Assembly: GCA_965153355.1 (NCBI GenBank)
Contig: OZ231126.1
Span: 37,386,001 to 37,450,000, forward strand
Reading direction: 5' to 3'
Origin: Flaccisagitta enflata
Taxonomy: Eukaryota > Chaetognatha > Sagittoidea > Aphragmophora
Length of the DNA stretch: 64,000 nt
Both the position numbers and the translations under genes were made by a program. Below are positions 17,238 to 29,599 of this stretch, piece after piece. The notes under the pieces are model-generated. The model worked only from the letters and a program-made list of their open reading frames with translations. It made no database searches and was not told the DNA's origin. The stretch's first letter is position 1, and every line of letters starts with the position of its first letter.

Positions 17238-17408
17238 ACGCAACTTTACATCTCGCTTTGTCGGCCCGTCGGTCCGTTAATCCCCTTTTACTTCTTCGGC
17301 GTTCATGAGGTCTTTGGCCTAACTGCCCCTGCCCAAATACTCTTCTGACCGCGTATAATGCTCCTGCCCACCCGCACATGATTAGGATAGCCGTGTATCC
17401 GGCCTTGC
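17238..17408 (+). repeat. TAR copy, degenerate head
   Basis: The head keeps only a CGCAACT-like right arm after a T-run. The body has GTCGGCCCGTCGGTCCG, then the GAGGTCTTTGGCC and GCCCAAAT.. blocks, GCTCCTGCCCACCCGCAC, a decayed tail arm (ATGATT) and GCCGTGTATCCGGCCTTG. Confidence 0.75.
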
Positions 17409-17965
17409 TTTTTTGTGTGTGTTTGGTTGCGATAAAGAATGTTTTCAGACTGAAATTCATTCATGATTTCGATTTTATTTCCATGCATTCACCTTAAAAC
17501 GTTTTGCTTTACAAACAATAAAAAGATTATTTGCATACAGACTTATTTCCTCACCTGTCCAGAATCATGTAGACGACCTTGGTGAAAAAAAAGAACAAGC
17601 ATATGGAAACGCGACCTTGCGGGAGGATGGGCAGGGGCATGAATGACATTGTACAGACCGACGTACCGACGGATCGACACAGAAACATATAAAGGCTGTA
17701 TTTAGAATTAACCAAGGAGTGAGCGCTGAAAAATGTAAGAAAAGAATGAGCGATTCCATGGTTAATTGAATGAATAAATGAATGAATGAACGGATGATGA
17801 TTGAATGAATGAATGAATGAATGAATGAATGAATGATTGAATGATTGAATGGATGAATGGATGAATGAATGAATGAATCAATCAATCAATCAATCAATGA
17901 CTAACTACATGAAGTCATCTAAAAAGAAAATAGGTAGGAAAGATTGAAAAAGTAATCAGAAAAAT
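17409..17965. repeat. TAR fragment and (AATG)n microsatellite
   Basis: A fragment at about 17610-17690 has a ..GGATGGGCAGGGGC.. block and GACCGACG.. words. At 17766-17880 a GAATGAAT tetramer run is followed by ATCA repeats. No gene seen. Confidence 0.7.
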
Positions 17966-18098
17966 GACAAGGCCAAGTAGGCCAATAGGTGCGACTTGTG
18001 GATCGTCGAACGAATGCGTTACCAACCGACCGACCGACCAACCAACCAACCGACCAACCAACGGACACAGCCAGTTATAGAGGTGCTTTGTCGCACCT
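17966..18098 (-). repeat. TAR copy with the GCACCT arm type
   Basis: On the minus strand the head is AGGTGC..GCACCT followed by CTATAACTGG, the body is GGTTGGTCGG-like, and the tail is GTCGCACCTATTGGCC.. ending CTTGGCCTTGTC. The tail repeats the same GCACCT as the head's right arm, although this differs from the common CGCGACT type. An A-run follows the hairpin. Confidence 0.85.
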
Positions 18099-18113
18099 AA
18101 AAAAAGATATTGA

Positions 18114-18305
<192 letters not shown>

Positions 18306-18445
18306 ATAGAAGGAGAAAAAAAACGACAAAGAAACCGAGAAAGATCGATGGATAGAGACGGGGATGTAAAAAAGCGAGAGAGGTGGGGGAGAATAAATGA
18401 GACAATGATGGATGTCTGTAAAGCTTACAACGTGGCTGTGAATTT

Positions 18446-18950
18446 TTGTACATAATAAAGCGCCCGATTTCAACCGTGATAACGAGACTCCCGAGAGTTT
18501 ATAACTTGGCTCCTTTCTATTTTTCGTTTTTAGTCGCGTGCACGCGACTCTACACCCCATTGTACTTTTACATTCTCGCTTTGTCCGTCCATTAAACGTC
18601 GCATTGTCGGTCCGTCCGTCCGTCCGTCCGTCCGTCGACAATGTCCGCTTACCTTTACTTTTTTGTAATATAACGTCAACTCTAGGTAATTTGTGTCTTT
18701 TTTTAGTTTCACAACAGTTATTCAAGTCATTGGAGTCATTCTAAGTCACTCCCAAGTCATTTTAAGTTATTTTAGGTCATTTTTGGTCAATAGGTTTTTT
18801 AGTCATTTTAAGTCCTTTTTGGACATTTTAAGTCATTTTAAGTCATTCTATGTCATTCTAAGTCATTTTTGTACATAATAAAGCGCCCGATTTCAACCGT
18901 GATAACGAGACTCCCGAGAGTTTATAACTTGGCTCTTTTCTATTTTTCGT
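18446..18950. repeat. 85-bp direct repeats flanking a TAR head and an AGTCATTTTA minisatellite
   Basis: A block of about 85 bp starting TTTTTGTACATAATAAAGCG and containing CAACCGTGATAACGAGACTC occurs at 18446-18530 and again at 18866-18950 with about one change. Between them lie a TAR head (AGTCGCGTGCACGCGACT, 18532-18549) with GTCC repeats to 18640, and a 10-11-bp minisatellite of AGTCATTTTA (18720-18865). A similar minisatellite sits inside the TAR copy at 51863, so the two are related. Confidence 0.85.
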
Positions 18951-19139
18951 TGTTTTAAATAGTCGCATGAAATTGACGATGTACCTGACCAAGTAGGTTA
19001 GATGGTTGGTTGTTAGTTGGGTAATCAGTATATCTGTCTCATTCTTCCACTTTTTGGGCACCGGCTGCGAAGAGGACATTCATCTTTGCTTTCACAAACG
19101 GGGATATTTCTCATATGTTCATTTGCCCCCCTTCCCCCC

Positions 19140-20000
19140 TTTATGATTCAAAACCCAGTCTCATAGGTCAAAATGCCAGCCTTGAGGCGCACATCCTAGC
19201 CTCAAGGCCCAAATCCCATCCTCGAGACCCAAATCCCAACCTCGAGACCCAAATCCTAGCCTTGACATCCAAATCCCAGCCTTGGTGTGCAAATTCCAGA
19301 GCTAGGCCTAACCCTCCCGCTGCCTTGAGTCCTAAATCCCAGGCTCAATACATAAATCCTAGCCTTGAGGCCCTTATCCAGCCTTGTTGCTTTAAACTCG
19401 GCCTTTTAAGCCAAATCCCAGCCTTAAAGCCCAAATCTTAGCCTCAGAGCACAAGTGCTAGTTAGGGCCCAAGTCTCAGCCTTCCATCTTAACCTCCCAG
19501 ACAATTATGAGAGATAAGCATACTGGAATTCATATGCCGCCGCTTTTTTGGGCAGCGGCCCCGAAGGGGACGAAGTCCTGTAGAACACAGGGGGAATCTG
19601 TCCGTCCGTCCGTCCGTACATCCGTACGTCTGCTCCCTCCCAGCCTCATCCTCAGGGCTTTGTACTTTGGGGCCCAACCAAAGGCCCAACTAAGAAACAC
19701 GCAAATTCAGGCAAATGTAATATTACCCATGGCAAAATGGCCCAAACTATATAAAATGGGCCAAATCTGGCTTAAAAACCTGAATTTTGGCCCCTTTAAC
19801 TTAGATTCTGGCTTCTAGAACCCACCTCCTAGTCTTAAAGACCCAGATCCTGATCTCTGGGACCCAAATTCTGACCTCCAAGACCTAGGTTCTGGCCTGA
19901 AAGACTTAAATCCTAGCCTCAAAGACCTAAATCCTAGCCTCAGAGACTCAGATTCTGGCCTCAGAGACCCAGATTCTGGCCTCAGAGACCCAGATTCTGG
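19140..20000 (-). repeat. 20-bp minisatellite (GAGGCTGGGATTTGAGCC type) with a GTCC-containing repeat
   Basis: Degenerate units of about 20 bp in minus orientation fill 19140-19500 and, as a variant (GACCCAGATTCTGGCCTCA), 19800-20000. Between them at 19543-19630 is the block GGGCAGCGGCCCCGAAGGGG and CCTGTAGAACACAGGGGG followed by CCGTCCGT repeats. The same combination recurs at 20848 and 21330-21440. Confidence 0.85.
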
Positions 20001-20607
20001 CCCGCTCTTCCCTCAATTCAACCTACAAATTTGAGAAGTTCAAGGGTACCATTGTCCATGAACTGCCTTTTGTCATTTCTCTATGGTATTCAATGAAAAT
20101 TTGAATAACAGGGCATCCTGGACAGAAGGCAGACGGACGGACGGGCGATTCGATGGACAGATTTAAGGTAATGCAAGTAGACTGCCCTTCGCCGCTGCCC
20201 TGCTCCTTTCAACCTAAACCACTTCCCATTACTCAAGCAGGGCACGGTACCGCTGACCACTTACTGCCTTTGGGCTGCTATTCTTTTTTGATGTTACCAT
20301 CAATACAGTCTCTTATGCTAAATTATAAGGAAACTACATGCTTAAACATTGAAAACTGATGGAAAATTGAGGAAGGGAGTTGTTGTCTTGTGGTTCCCTT
20401 CATTAGAAATTGTTTTTGCCTTTCTGCTTAAGCTTTAGAAAAAAAAAATTCATATGATTAACTTTTTTCAAAATCACTGAAAAGTGCAGGGTAATACCCC
20501 TTTTTAGGCTTCCCCAGCGGCGCTCTTCTTTACACATGATTCTTCAGAATTCCCCGTGAACTCTAGCATAGGTCCTTTTGGCCTAGCATAACAAGAGATC
20601 ATGCAAA
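20001..20607. other. Non-coding sequence with repeat-derived ends
   Basis: Contains AGACGGACGGACGGGCG at about 20130 and a segment at 20495-20540 (CCCTTTTTAGGCTTCCCCAGCG) that resembles 42720-42750. No gene seen. Confidence 0.5.
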
Positions 20608-21565
20608 GTCATGGGAAAGTTCTCTATCAGAGGGATATGACTCAAAATCATGTTCACAGATAAACCACAGCAAAAATTTGGTCCTGAGACCTTTAAAGAT
20701 TGCCGCCGCCACCCCCCCTTCATATCCCATAGAAAATGAATGGGAAAGATTTTTGCTTATATTTTACTATGGGAACCAGTCGCCCAAGGGCAATATGTGG
20801 TCAGCGATACCCATTGCCCTGCTTCGTATGTTAGTGATTGTAAGGATAGCAGGGCATGCCCGAAGGGGCGACGATGTCCTGTAGAACACAGGGGACTTTC
20901 GTGCCTGCCTGTCATCCGTCTGTCCATCTGTCTGTCTGCAGGCTCGAGGCTGGGATTTTAAAGTAAGAGGTTGGATCTGGAGCTGAGGCTGGGATTTTAG
21001 CCTGGAGGCTGGAATCTGGCCTGAGGCTGGATCGAGCCTGAGGTTGGGATTAGAGCCTGGAGGCTGGGATTAGAGCCTCGAGGCTAGGAGCTGAGCCTGG
21101 AGGTTGGGATTGTGAGCCCGGGAGGTTGTGATTAGAGCCTGGGAGGTTGTGATTTGAGCCTGGGAGGCTGGGATTTGAGCCTGGAGGCTGGAATTTGAGC
21201 CTGGAGGCTGGAATTTGAGCCTGAAGGCTGAGATTTGAGCCTGGAGGCTGGGATTTGAGCCTCAAGGCTGGGATTTGAGCCTTGAGGGTAGGCCCCCATG
21301 AGGGTGGGATTTGAGCCTTGAGGCCAGGATTTGAGCCTCAAGGCGGGGGGGGACGCATGGACGCACGGACGCACGGACGGATGGACGGACGAACGAACAA
21401 AAGTCCCCCTGTGTTCTAAAGGACATCGTCCCCTGCGGGGCCGCTGCCCAAAAGGGGCAGGTGGTGGCGCCAATTTTTAGGAGTTCCAGGGCTAAATTCT
21501 GTTCATGGACCATCTGTAAACATGATTTTGGGCCATATCCCTCTGATAGAGAACTTTTCTATGAC
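20608..21565. mobile_element. Foldback element with nested minisatellite, about 960 bp
   Basis: The outer arms at 20608-20725 and about 21455-21565 are inverted copies (shared core AAAGTTCTCTATCAGAGGGA). Inside them CCTGTAGAACACAGGGG (about 20878) faces its reverse complement (about 21405), and the centre (20940-21345) is the 20-bp minisatellite. No transposase frame is present, so it would be non-autonomous. No target duplication was identified. Confidence 0.7.
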
Positions 21566-21628
21566 ATCGCATTATTTGTTGTTAGGCCCCTCTTACCATC
21601 TCACCATCTCATCCCACTATCACTAACA

Positions 21629-22383
21629 TACACCTCTTTTAGATCGGACTGTCACCAAAATAACCTATATTACTCCAAAACTATTCATAGTAGTTTTTTT
21701 TTCCCCTGACATATAATTTGATTAACTTTTGCTACGAGCAAAGAAAGTCCCACTGATTCAAAGATTTAAGCCTCCTACTTATTTAAGTATGAATCAATAT
21801 TGCATGTCTTTCATGGAAAGATTTTTCCCCAACGACTTATTGCTTACTTTATTTCTTATAGTTGTCAGTTCTTAACAAATTAAGCTAAAATGTTGGGATT
21901 GGTATTGAATTTGAGAGAATTTAACATACTTTTTGATGTAAGCAAAAAATGGTCTCATTAATTTCACTTTTGAGCAATTTTCAGACAATAATCCAAAGAT
22001 TTCTCAAATCTTAGGATTTTTGCAGTGTTTGGGATTCAAAATCAGTCATCACTGCTTCAAGCAAGTCAAATCTCTTCGTCGTTCCATCAAAACTTCATTA
22101 ATTCCTCATAACCAACGCTGTAGGTCCAGTCTGGTTGAAATGGAAAAGCACTATAGTTATTTCAACCTTATTTTCCCTATGTAAAAGGACAATTTCTGGC
22201 TGATATAGACAATTTTTTTCATGAGATTAAAGTCAATCTATTAACACTGGAGCTTTATTTGTTTATTTGGAACAAAACTTAATCAAATTATCTACCTCAG
22301 AAAAAAAAAATCAGGTTGTTGTCTTGAGTATTTCATGAGTAACATAGGTTCTTTCCGCGACAGTCCGATCTAAAAGCGGTGTA
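21629..22383. mobile_element. Non-autonomous element with terminal inverted repeats, 755 bp
   Basis: The left end at 21629 reads TACACCTCTTTTAGATCGG and continues ACTGTCACC..ACCTATATTACTC. The right end (22383 leftward) reads TACACCGCTTTTAGATCGG and ACTGTCGCG..ACCTATGTTACTC. The arms are about 55-60 bp with a few mismatches. The interior is AT-rich with no open frame. A target duplication was not resolved. Confidence 0.7.
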
Positions 22384-23320
22384 GGAGCATCAGGTACCGC
22401 CGACCATCTAACGCTAAGCAACGGTATTTTTCACATTAATAGTCAGTCGGGCGTTTGCAACGCATATCCTATTTTCAGTCAATATCCAATTGATTTTGCA
22501 CCATTGTCTCATCCCAGTTTCTATCTGGCCAAAAAAATCAACGCTCTCCTGGCCAACCGCATCCGTGCCTTGTTCATTTTGTTTTCCTGCGAATTTCTCC
22601 TCAATTTTACTTTTTATCTCGTTTTTGTTTCTTTTTTTTCTTGTTGCATTAAGTAATTATGAGCCAAGTAAAGTGTGGGCGGGGAAACTAGTGACTGAAA
22701 AAATAACAACGTTAATAAATCGAGAAAAAAAAGTACACACACGCGGTCGACAGCATCAACATCAACATACCTGAGTCGCGTTTACGTTGGACTGAACATG
22801 AACAGGGTCTGAATTGGTTAGCCTAACCAACACAACTTTCCGGGTCTGGTGTATGCCAACCATGGTGGCCGCAATGGCCCAATTCCCTTGATAGGAGAAC
22901 AGCTAACAGGCCCAAATACATGTAGACCAATACACGCGCCGAGTGGATCATTTGGAAAAAAGTCGAAGAGACGAAGTCCCTTCGGTCTTTTTGAGTCCTG
23001 CAGAGAAAAACGGATTTCCCTTTGTTTTATGAGGCGTTTGAGCAAGTTGGTGCATTTTTGGGGCAGAACGAGACTACACATGAAATTAATAGCTAAGGAA
23101 GAGCTAATTCTCCTCTTTCAGATGACGCCAAGCAGAATTCTGTGTGATCGATAGTTTTGGAGCTATGATTTTTAAATCTTTATTTTTTTCGTGATTTTTC
23201 TATTTTCCCCAAAACGTGGAATCGAAAGCTAATTGTTTCTCTCTCTCACTCTCTTCTTCTATCTCATTTTCTCAAGCAGTATTTACGACTTTTTTCCTGC
23301 GGCGATTAGCCGCCCTTATT
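22384..23320. other. Non-coding, with a block shared with 50.83-51.03 kb
   Basis: About 22954-23165 is similar to 50828-51030: both have GGAAAAAAGTCGAAG, a run of AGAAAAAC.., and further on GCCAAGCA(G/A)AAT. This indicates a dispersed repeat of 200 bp or more. A 101-codon plus frame over this block has no domain. Confidence 0.55.
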
Positions 23321-23321
23321 A

Positions 23322-23390
23322 GTAAAATTTTCGTGACGGTCCGACAAACGGAGAGGACAGGTATAGAGGTGCTTTGGCACACGTTAAAAA
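23322..23390 (-). repeat. TAR fragment, head end
   Basis: On the minus strand, T-run, then AACGTGTGCC..GCACCTCTATACCTG and GTCCG. The arm is of the GCACCT type with a decayed left arm. The tail is missing. Confidence 0.6.
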
Positions 23391-23867
23391 AAGACGCTAA
23401 TGTTCAATATTGTTTGAGGAGGTGCCCAGTTGACGAGAAATAAAGTGCTAACTAGCATGACATCTTGATAAAAAGAACAATAAACAATCATAACAACAAC
23501 ATGAAATACCAACTGACCATCCAACAAGGAAGCAACTGAGTAAATTAACGCAGTAAATATAAGCCCCTAAAAAGATTCTTTTTACGAAGGCGTTTTTGTA
23601 AATATTGATTGACTCCGAACGGCGACGGAATGTGATTCAGTCGAGGATTAACGGTAATTCGGTCAATGCGGTTATTCATTGTGTAAACAAGTACTTCACA
23701 AGTCTGCGCCCGCTGATTGCGTTTGGAGACCGCGTGATGAATGACGACAATCACGACATGGCCCAGTTGGGATGATAAATAACAATCTCGTAACAACGAC
23801 AACGACAATATTGGCCACAAAAAACAGCAACAATGTACAAAAAATAAGTCATTGAGAAAAGCGGCAG

Positions 23868-23868
23868 C

Positions 23869-23954
<86 letters not shown>

Positions 23955-23986
23955 CGACAACCACAACAACCACAACAACAACAACC

Positions 23987-24056
<70 letters not shown>

Positions 24057-24153
24057 CCTTAACCACCACCACAATCATAACTATCAACAACAACAACAAT
24101 ACCAACAACAACAATAAACAAAACAACAAATAACAACAACAACAACAATAACT

Positions 24154-24232
<79 letters not shown>
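23868..24232 (+). repeat. (AAC)n microsatellites in three blocks
   Basis: Pure AAC runs with a few GAC and CAC changes, interrupted by ACCACCACAATCATAAC near 24060 and a mixed AAC/AAT stretch to 24165. The poly-Thr and poly-Val frames here are artefacts. The SINE at 31.2-31.6 kb ends in the same trinucleotide, so some AAC tracts may be grown SINE tails; no SINE body is visible here. Confidence 0.95.
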
Positions 24233-24355
24233 CCGTGGACATTTAAAAAAAAAGATTCTGTCATCATTCGTTCATTATTTCCCTACTGCCGCTTGAATTT
24301 GTTTTACACGATTCCTTTCATTTGGTAACCAAATGGCAATCGAGAGTAAGATCTG

Positions 24356-25108
24356 TACCCTGCTTTCAAAAGCGACTGGAACCAGCAAAACCTTTATTAA
24401 AATATTCATATTTAGAAATCCAGATTGGTTTTGTCTTAAAGCACATAACCTACCATTTATTCATGCAAAATTTCAATGTTGTGGCTCCAGCAGTTTGACT
24501 TCCACACAGTTTTAAATGAAAATGTGGTGAGTCCTTTGAAAGGCTCCTCATGAAATTGATAGATAGACTGTCATAACCTTAAAACAGTGTTATTGTCATA
24601 TGAATCAAATGAAAATAGCCAGATTGGTCTTAAAACATAGATATGATTCTAGGTTTATGTATCTCTAGGCAAATAGATCAAATTTGTGATATTCATATAG
24701 CAAATCCGAATTTTCCTCTGTTGTTTTGAGGTCTGACAAGGTTTTTCGTCCAATCAATTGTCAAAGAAAGCCTAAATTTCCTTGAAAATCGTGAGAAATC
24801 AAAACTGATGCGACAGGTGGGTCAATTACTACCCAATTATGAGCAATTGGTCATTCCAGCTCAATGTTAATGAAATTGATTTGACTATATTGATGCAAAC
24901 TTGTTAAAAAATGCAATTTTTGAGCAAAATTTCATTAAATTTCATCAAATTTCAAAAGTAGGTGGAAGCCAAACTGCTAGAACCACTGATACAAAATTTT
25001 GCATGTAGGTTATGTGCTTTTAGACAAAACCAATCTAGATTTTTCAATATGGATACTTTAATCATAATAAAGGTTTTACTGGTTCCAGTTGCTTTTGAAA
25101 ACAGGGTA
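24356..25108. mobile_element. Foldback/MITE-like element, 753 bp, arms about 155 bp
   Basis: The left arm (24356-24515) and right arm (about 24955-25108, inverted) share TACCCTG(C/T)TTTCAAAAGC, (A/G)ACTGGAACCAG, then GATTGGTTTTGTCT and AAAGCACATAACCTAC. Because of this, similar peptides (..KATGTSKTFI..DWFCLKAHNL..) appear in frames on both strands. The interior has no open frame. The right arm is missing about 10 bp relative to the left. No clear target duplication. Confidence 0.8.
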
Positions 25109-25179
25109 TACATCTCCGCTGCCGATCGACGGAGGTGCCTAGAAGGAGAGTTTGGGAAGAAAATTGGGTTTATTTGAAT

Positions 25180-26095
25180 CTTTTCGTATCGAGATGCTAT
25201 ATTCACCCTTTTCGATGTTGTTTTTCTTTTTTTGATTTAAACCTCAAATCAAGCTCCACCACCTTTTGCCAACCATCCTGCACCTGCCACCACTCAACCC
25301 CCAAATCTACCACCCCACACTTAACCTTTACCTTTGACTTCTTATTAAATCTACCTCCCAACAGCCATTTCCCTCCTACATGCACCAACCACCCTTCAAC
25401 AGGCCAGGAAAAAAACCTCAAGCCCAACTTTTTTCTTGCTGCGTCACATCTAAGAAAATAAATACATCAACCAAGTAAGAAGAATTGAAGATTATTTCTG
25501 AGATAAAAAAAGGTTTTAGGTTTGCCAAAGCAACTCTTTTAACTGGCTGTGTCCGTCGGTTGGATGGCCTGTCGGTCGGTCGGTCGGTAACGCAAACGTT
25601 TGACGATCTATACGGCGCATCTACTTGGTCTACTTGGTCTTGTTTTTTTGTCGCGAACACGCGACTCTACACCTTGCCATGCCGGTCGGCAAGGTCCGGC
25701 AAAATTTTTGGCTGCCTACAAGCAGGATTTTTCAGTGGCTTTCTGCCTACAATAGAATTAAATAATTTTAAAACGTTTTTTATATATTCTAGGTTCAGAA
25801 TTACAAATTTATTTGAAATCTCTCTCAAATCCAACTAATTGGAAACTAAGAAAAACAAAATTTTGATGTTGAGATTAAAAACATTTTTTTTCTCATATTT
25901 CCATTATAAATTCTTCATATATTTTTATCTCCTGCCTACGAACAATGCTCGCGCGCTCGGGCACTTTGCCGTACCCTTCCGGTCGGTCCATCCATCCGTC
26001 CCTCCATCCCTCCGTCCCTCCCTGCGACACTGAAATAAGGCCGTACCTTATTTCGATTATACAATAAATCTCTCTTTTCTCACTCTCGAGAAAGA
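25180..26095. other. Non-coding, with a TAR head and GTCC repeats
   Basis: A T-run followed by GTCGCGAACACGCGACTCTAC at 25650-25670 is a TAR head; GTCGGTCGGTCGG words lie at 25550-25590, and CGGTCGGTCCATCC.. at 25980-26020 is another body fragment. The 25240-25400 stretch is C-rich (CCACC words). No gene seen. Confidence 0.6.
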
Positions 26096-26546
<451 letters not shown>

Positions 26547-26689
26547 GAGAACAGAAAAAAAAACAGAGGCTGTCGCCAAAAGATGTGAATTGCACCATGT
26601 TTACTTATGATAAATTATTTCAATAAAATGTTGAAATATGAAAAGAAATCAAAAAAGATTAGATAGTATAGAAACAAAACCTAATATAA

Positions 26690-27110
26690 AGGAAAGACAA
26701 CTTAAAGACAAGACCTATTTTAGGGGAAAGACAGCACAGAGTCAAGACCCAGTATTGAGGAAAGACAGCAGAAAAATATAACTCAGTATTTGGGAAAGAA
26801 GGCAGAGAGTCAAAACCCAGTGTAGGGGAAAGACAGCAGAAAGACAAAACCCAATGTAGGGGAAAGACGGCAGAGAGTAAAAACCCAGTGTAAAAGAGAC
26901 TAACCCAATAATGGGGGAAGACAGCAGAGAGACAAATCCTATATAAGGGAAAGACAGCAGAGAGCCAAAACCCTATATGTGGGAAAGACGGCAGAGACAC
27001 AAAACCCTAAATGAGGGAAAGACGGCAGTGATACAGAACCCTACATGAGGGAAAGACGGCAGAGATACAAAACCCTATGTGAGGGAAAGACGGCAGAGAC
27101 ACAAAGCCCG
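26690..27110 (+). repeat. 34-bp minisatellite, about 12 units
   Basis: The unit has the form GGGAAAGACGGCAGAGA then CACAAAACCCTATATGA. Clear copies start near 27015, 27049 and 27083; earlier units are more diverged. A minus frame of 113 codons with recurring LSAVFPL words is a by-product of the repeat. Confidence 0.85.
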
Positions 27111-27119
27111 GAAGGCAAA

Positions 27120-27945
27120 AAAAAAGGGAAAAAAAGAAGTAGAGTCATGGGCTGATGCTAAAGTGAATTGCTAAAGCAATTCACAATGAGAAGGGAAAGA
27201 GAGTGGGGAGGTTCTTTTGGTATTTCGCAATGAGTCGAGTGTACTTTGGAAAGGGTACATTGAAAACGGGGTGAAACCTTTTTTCAAGGGGTTAAAAGAG
27301 AAATGCCGCCTGAGAAAAAAATTCACTAAAAAAAAAGTATTTCACATTAAGTTCTAAATTTTCAACCTTGGGCCGATGATGATTTATATCCTGCTTGTCT
27401 CTTTCGGTTTCTAATTGAAATCAATGATGTCGCTTAGTTTCCCCTAACGAGGTTGAACTTGCTATCTCTATCTCCATTTCGTTATATCTGTCTTTGTCTA
27501 TCACTACCATCTCTTTGAGTTTCTTTGTCTGTCTGTGTCTTTCTTTGTCTTTCTTTGTCTATTTTTGCCTGTCTGTGTTTCATCTTCTGTATATATTTCT
27601 TTTTCTGTCTGTGTCTGTCTGTGTGTCTGATTCTGTCTGATTCTGTCTCTCTCTCTCTCTGCCTTTCATTCCTAATAACTTCACCCATCAATCAATACAC
27701 TTGCTCGTAGCATTCATTAAACTAACACTAAAGAGCCCCGAATGTTTTCTTTGGATCTAAAAGCAAAACCATCATTTTCGAAACCGCGGGAAGCTTCAGC
27801 GTGTCTCCTTGTCAAGTCCATTCCTGTTTCTCGTTCAAGTCAACTGGATCAACGTTAGTTAATCAATTTACTTCTGACTCATCATTTTCTTTCAGAGTCG
27901 TTTAATAAACGAGTGATAAAAGAGTGATAAACGAGTAATTAATTT
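27120..27945. other. Non-coding, with TGTCT-rich simple sequence
   Basis: CTGTCT/TTTGTCT words fill 27485-27660. The rest is AT-rich with no gene signal. Confidence 0.5.
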
Positions 27946-28239
27946 GGACTTGATCTAGGTACTCCGTCATTAATGCTTTAGTTGTATAGAATTGATTGCT
28001 GGAGTTATGAGAGAAATTTCTTCCGTAGCATTTCTATACAACTACAGCAATTCTATACAACTACAGCATTGATGCCGGAGTACCTAGATGGAGTGGGTAA
28101 TGCTGCCGAGAATTCTCGGTAGCATTAACGATGTCATTTTGATGTTTTCATGCTATAGAGAATTCTCCATAGCATTAAAATCAATTCTCAGTTATGATGA
28201 TTATTGTAAAAAATAGTCATTACTGAGAATAGATTTGTT

Positions 28240-28256
28240 CTCTCTCTCTCTGTCTC

Positions 28257-28312
<56 letters not shown>
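28240..28312 (+). repeat. (TC)n microsatellite with TGTC interruptions
   Basis: Lies inside the candidate hairpin-rich element. Confidence 0.95.
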
Positions 28313-28314
<2 letters not shown>

Positions 28315-28799
28315 GTTAGTTTAATGAACAAGTTTCCAGTGGGACAGAACACCTTAATAGAAAAAAGATGTCAAAACCTTAAAAAAAAAAAATATTAGGA
28401 TGAACTTTTCATGGAAAAATTGACATTATTTCTCATACAGTTTTTGCATAGAAAATATTTTTTCATCAAACAAAGTTTTATAGATTTTTTGTCAAATCTT
28501 TTTCATTTTATCTTTGTTATCAAAATTTTTAGGATAAATTCTATTTATTTAGAAGTAATTTCACCTTTTCTTTCTGATCAGAAAGAATTTTCAATGATTT
28601 TTTTTTCATGTTTACATTTATGATTTTCATTTTCAAAAATATTTTTTCATAAACATATTTGATGATTATATTGAGAATGCCATTATATTCAAAGGCAGTT
28701 GATTTGTTTTTTCAATTGTTAATTTTTACCTGTCTTGAATTAGAATTATTTTGTTCTTTGATTTTTTGTTGCACTAATGAAAAGACATATTACACTAAA

Positions 28800-29405
<606 letters not shown>

Positions 29406-29599
29406 GAAAAGGAAAAGAAAAGAAAGCAGGAGGAAGGGCAGATAAAAAGAAAACAAATTCTCAATAGCAAGAATCAAATTTCTCTTACTATTTTAACGCT
29501 ACCGAGAATTCTCGGTAGCGTGAAAATCCCAGATTCTCGGTAGCGTGAATTCTAAGAATTCTCGCCAGCATTAAACTCCCCCTAGATGAAGTCCCAAAC

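Noticed and set aside
23545-24267. Long Cys/Val minus frame (240 codons) as a gene
   Set aside because: It is (AAC)n read backwards; frames over the other AAC, AC, AG, CAT and T/C tracts were rejected for the same reason.
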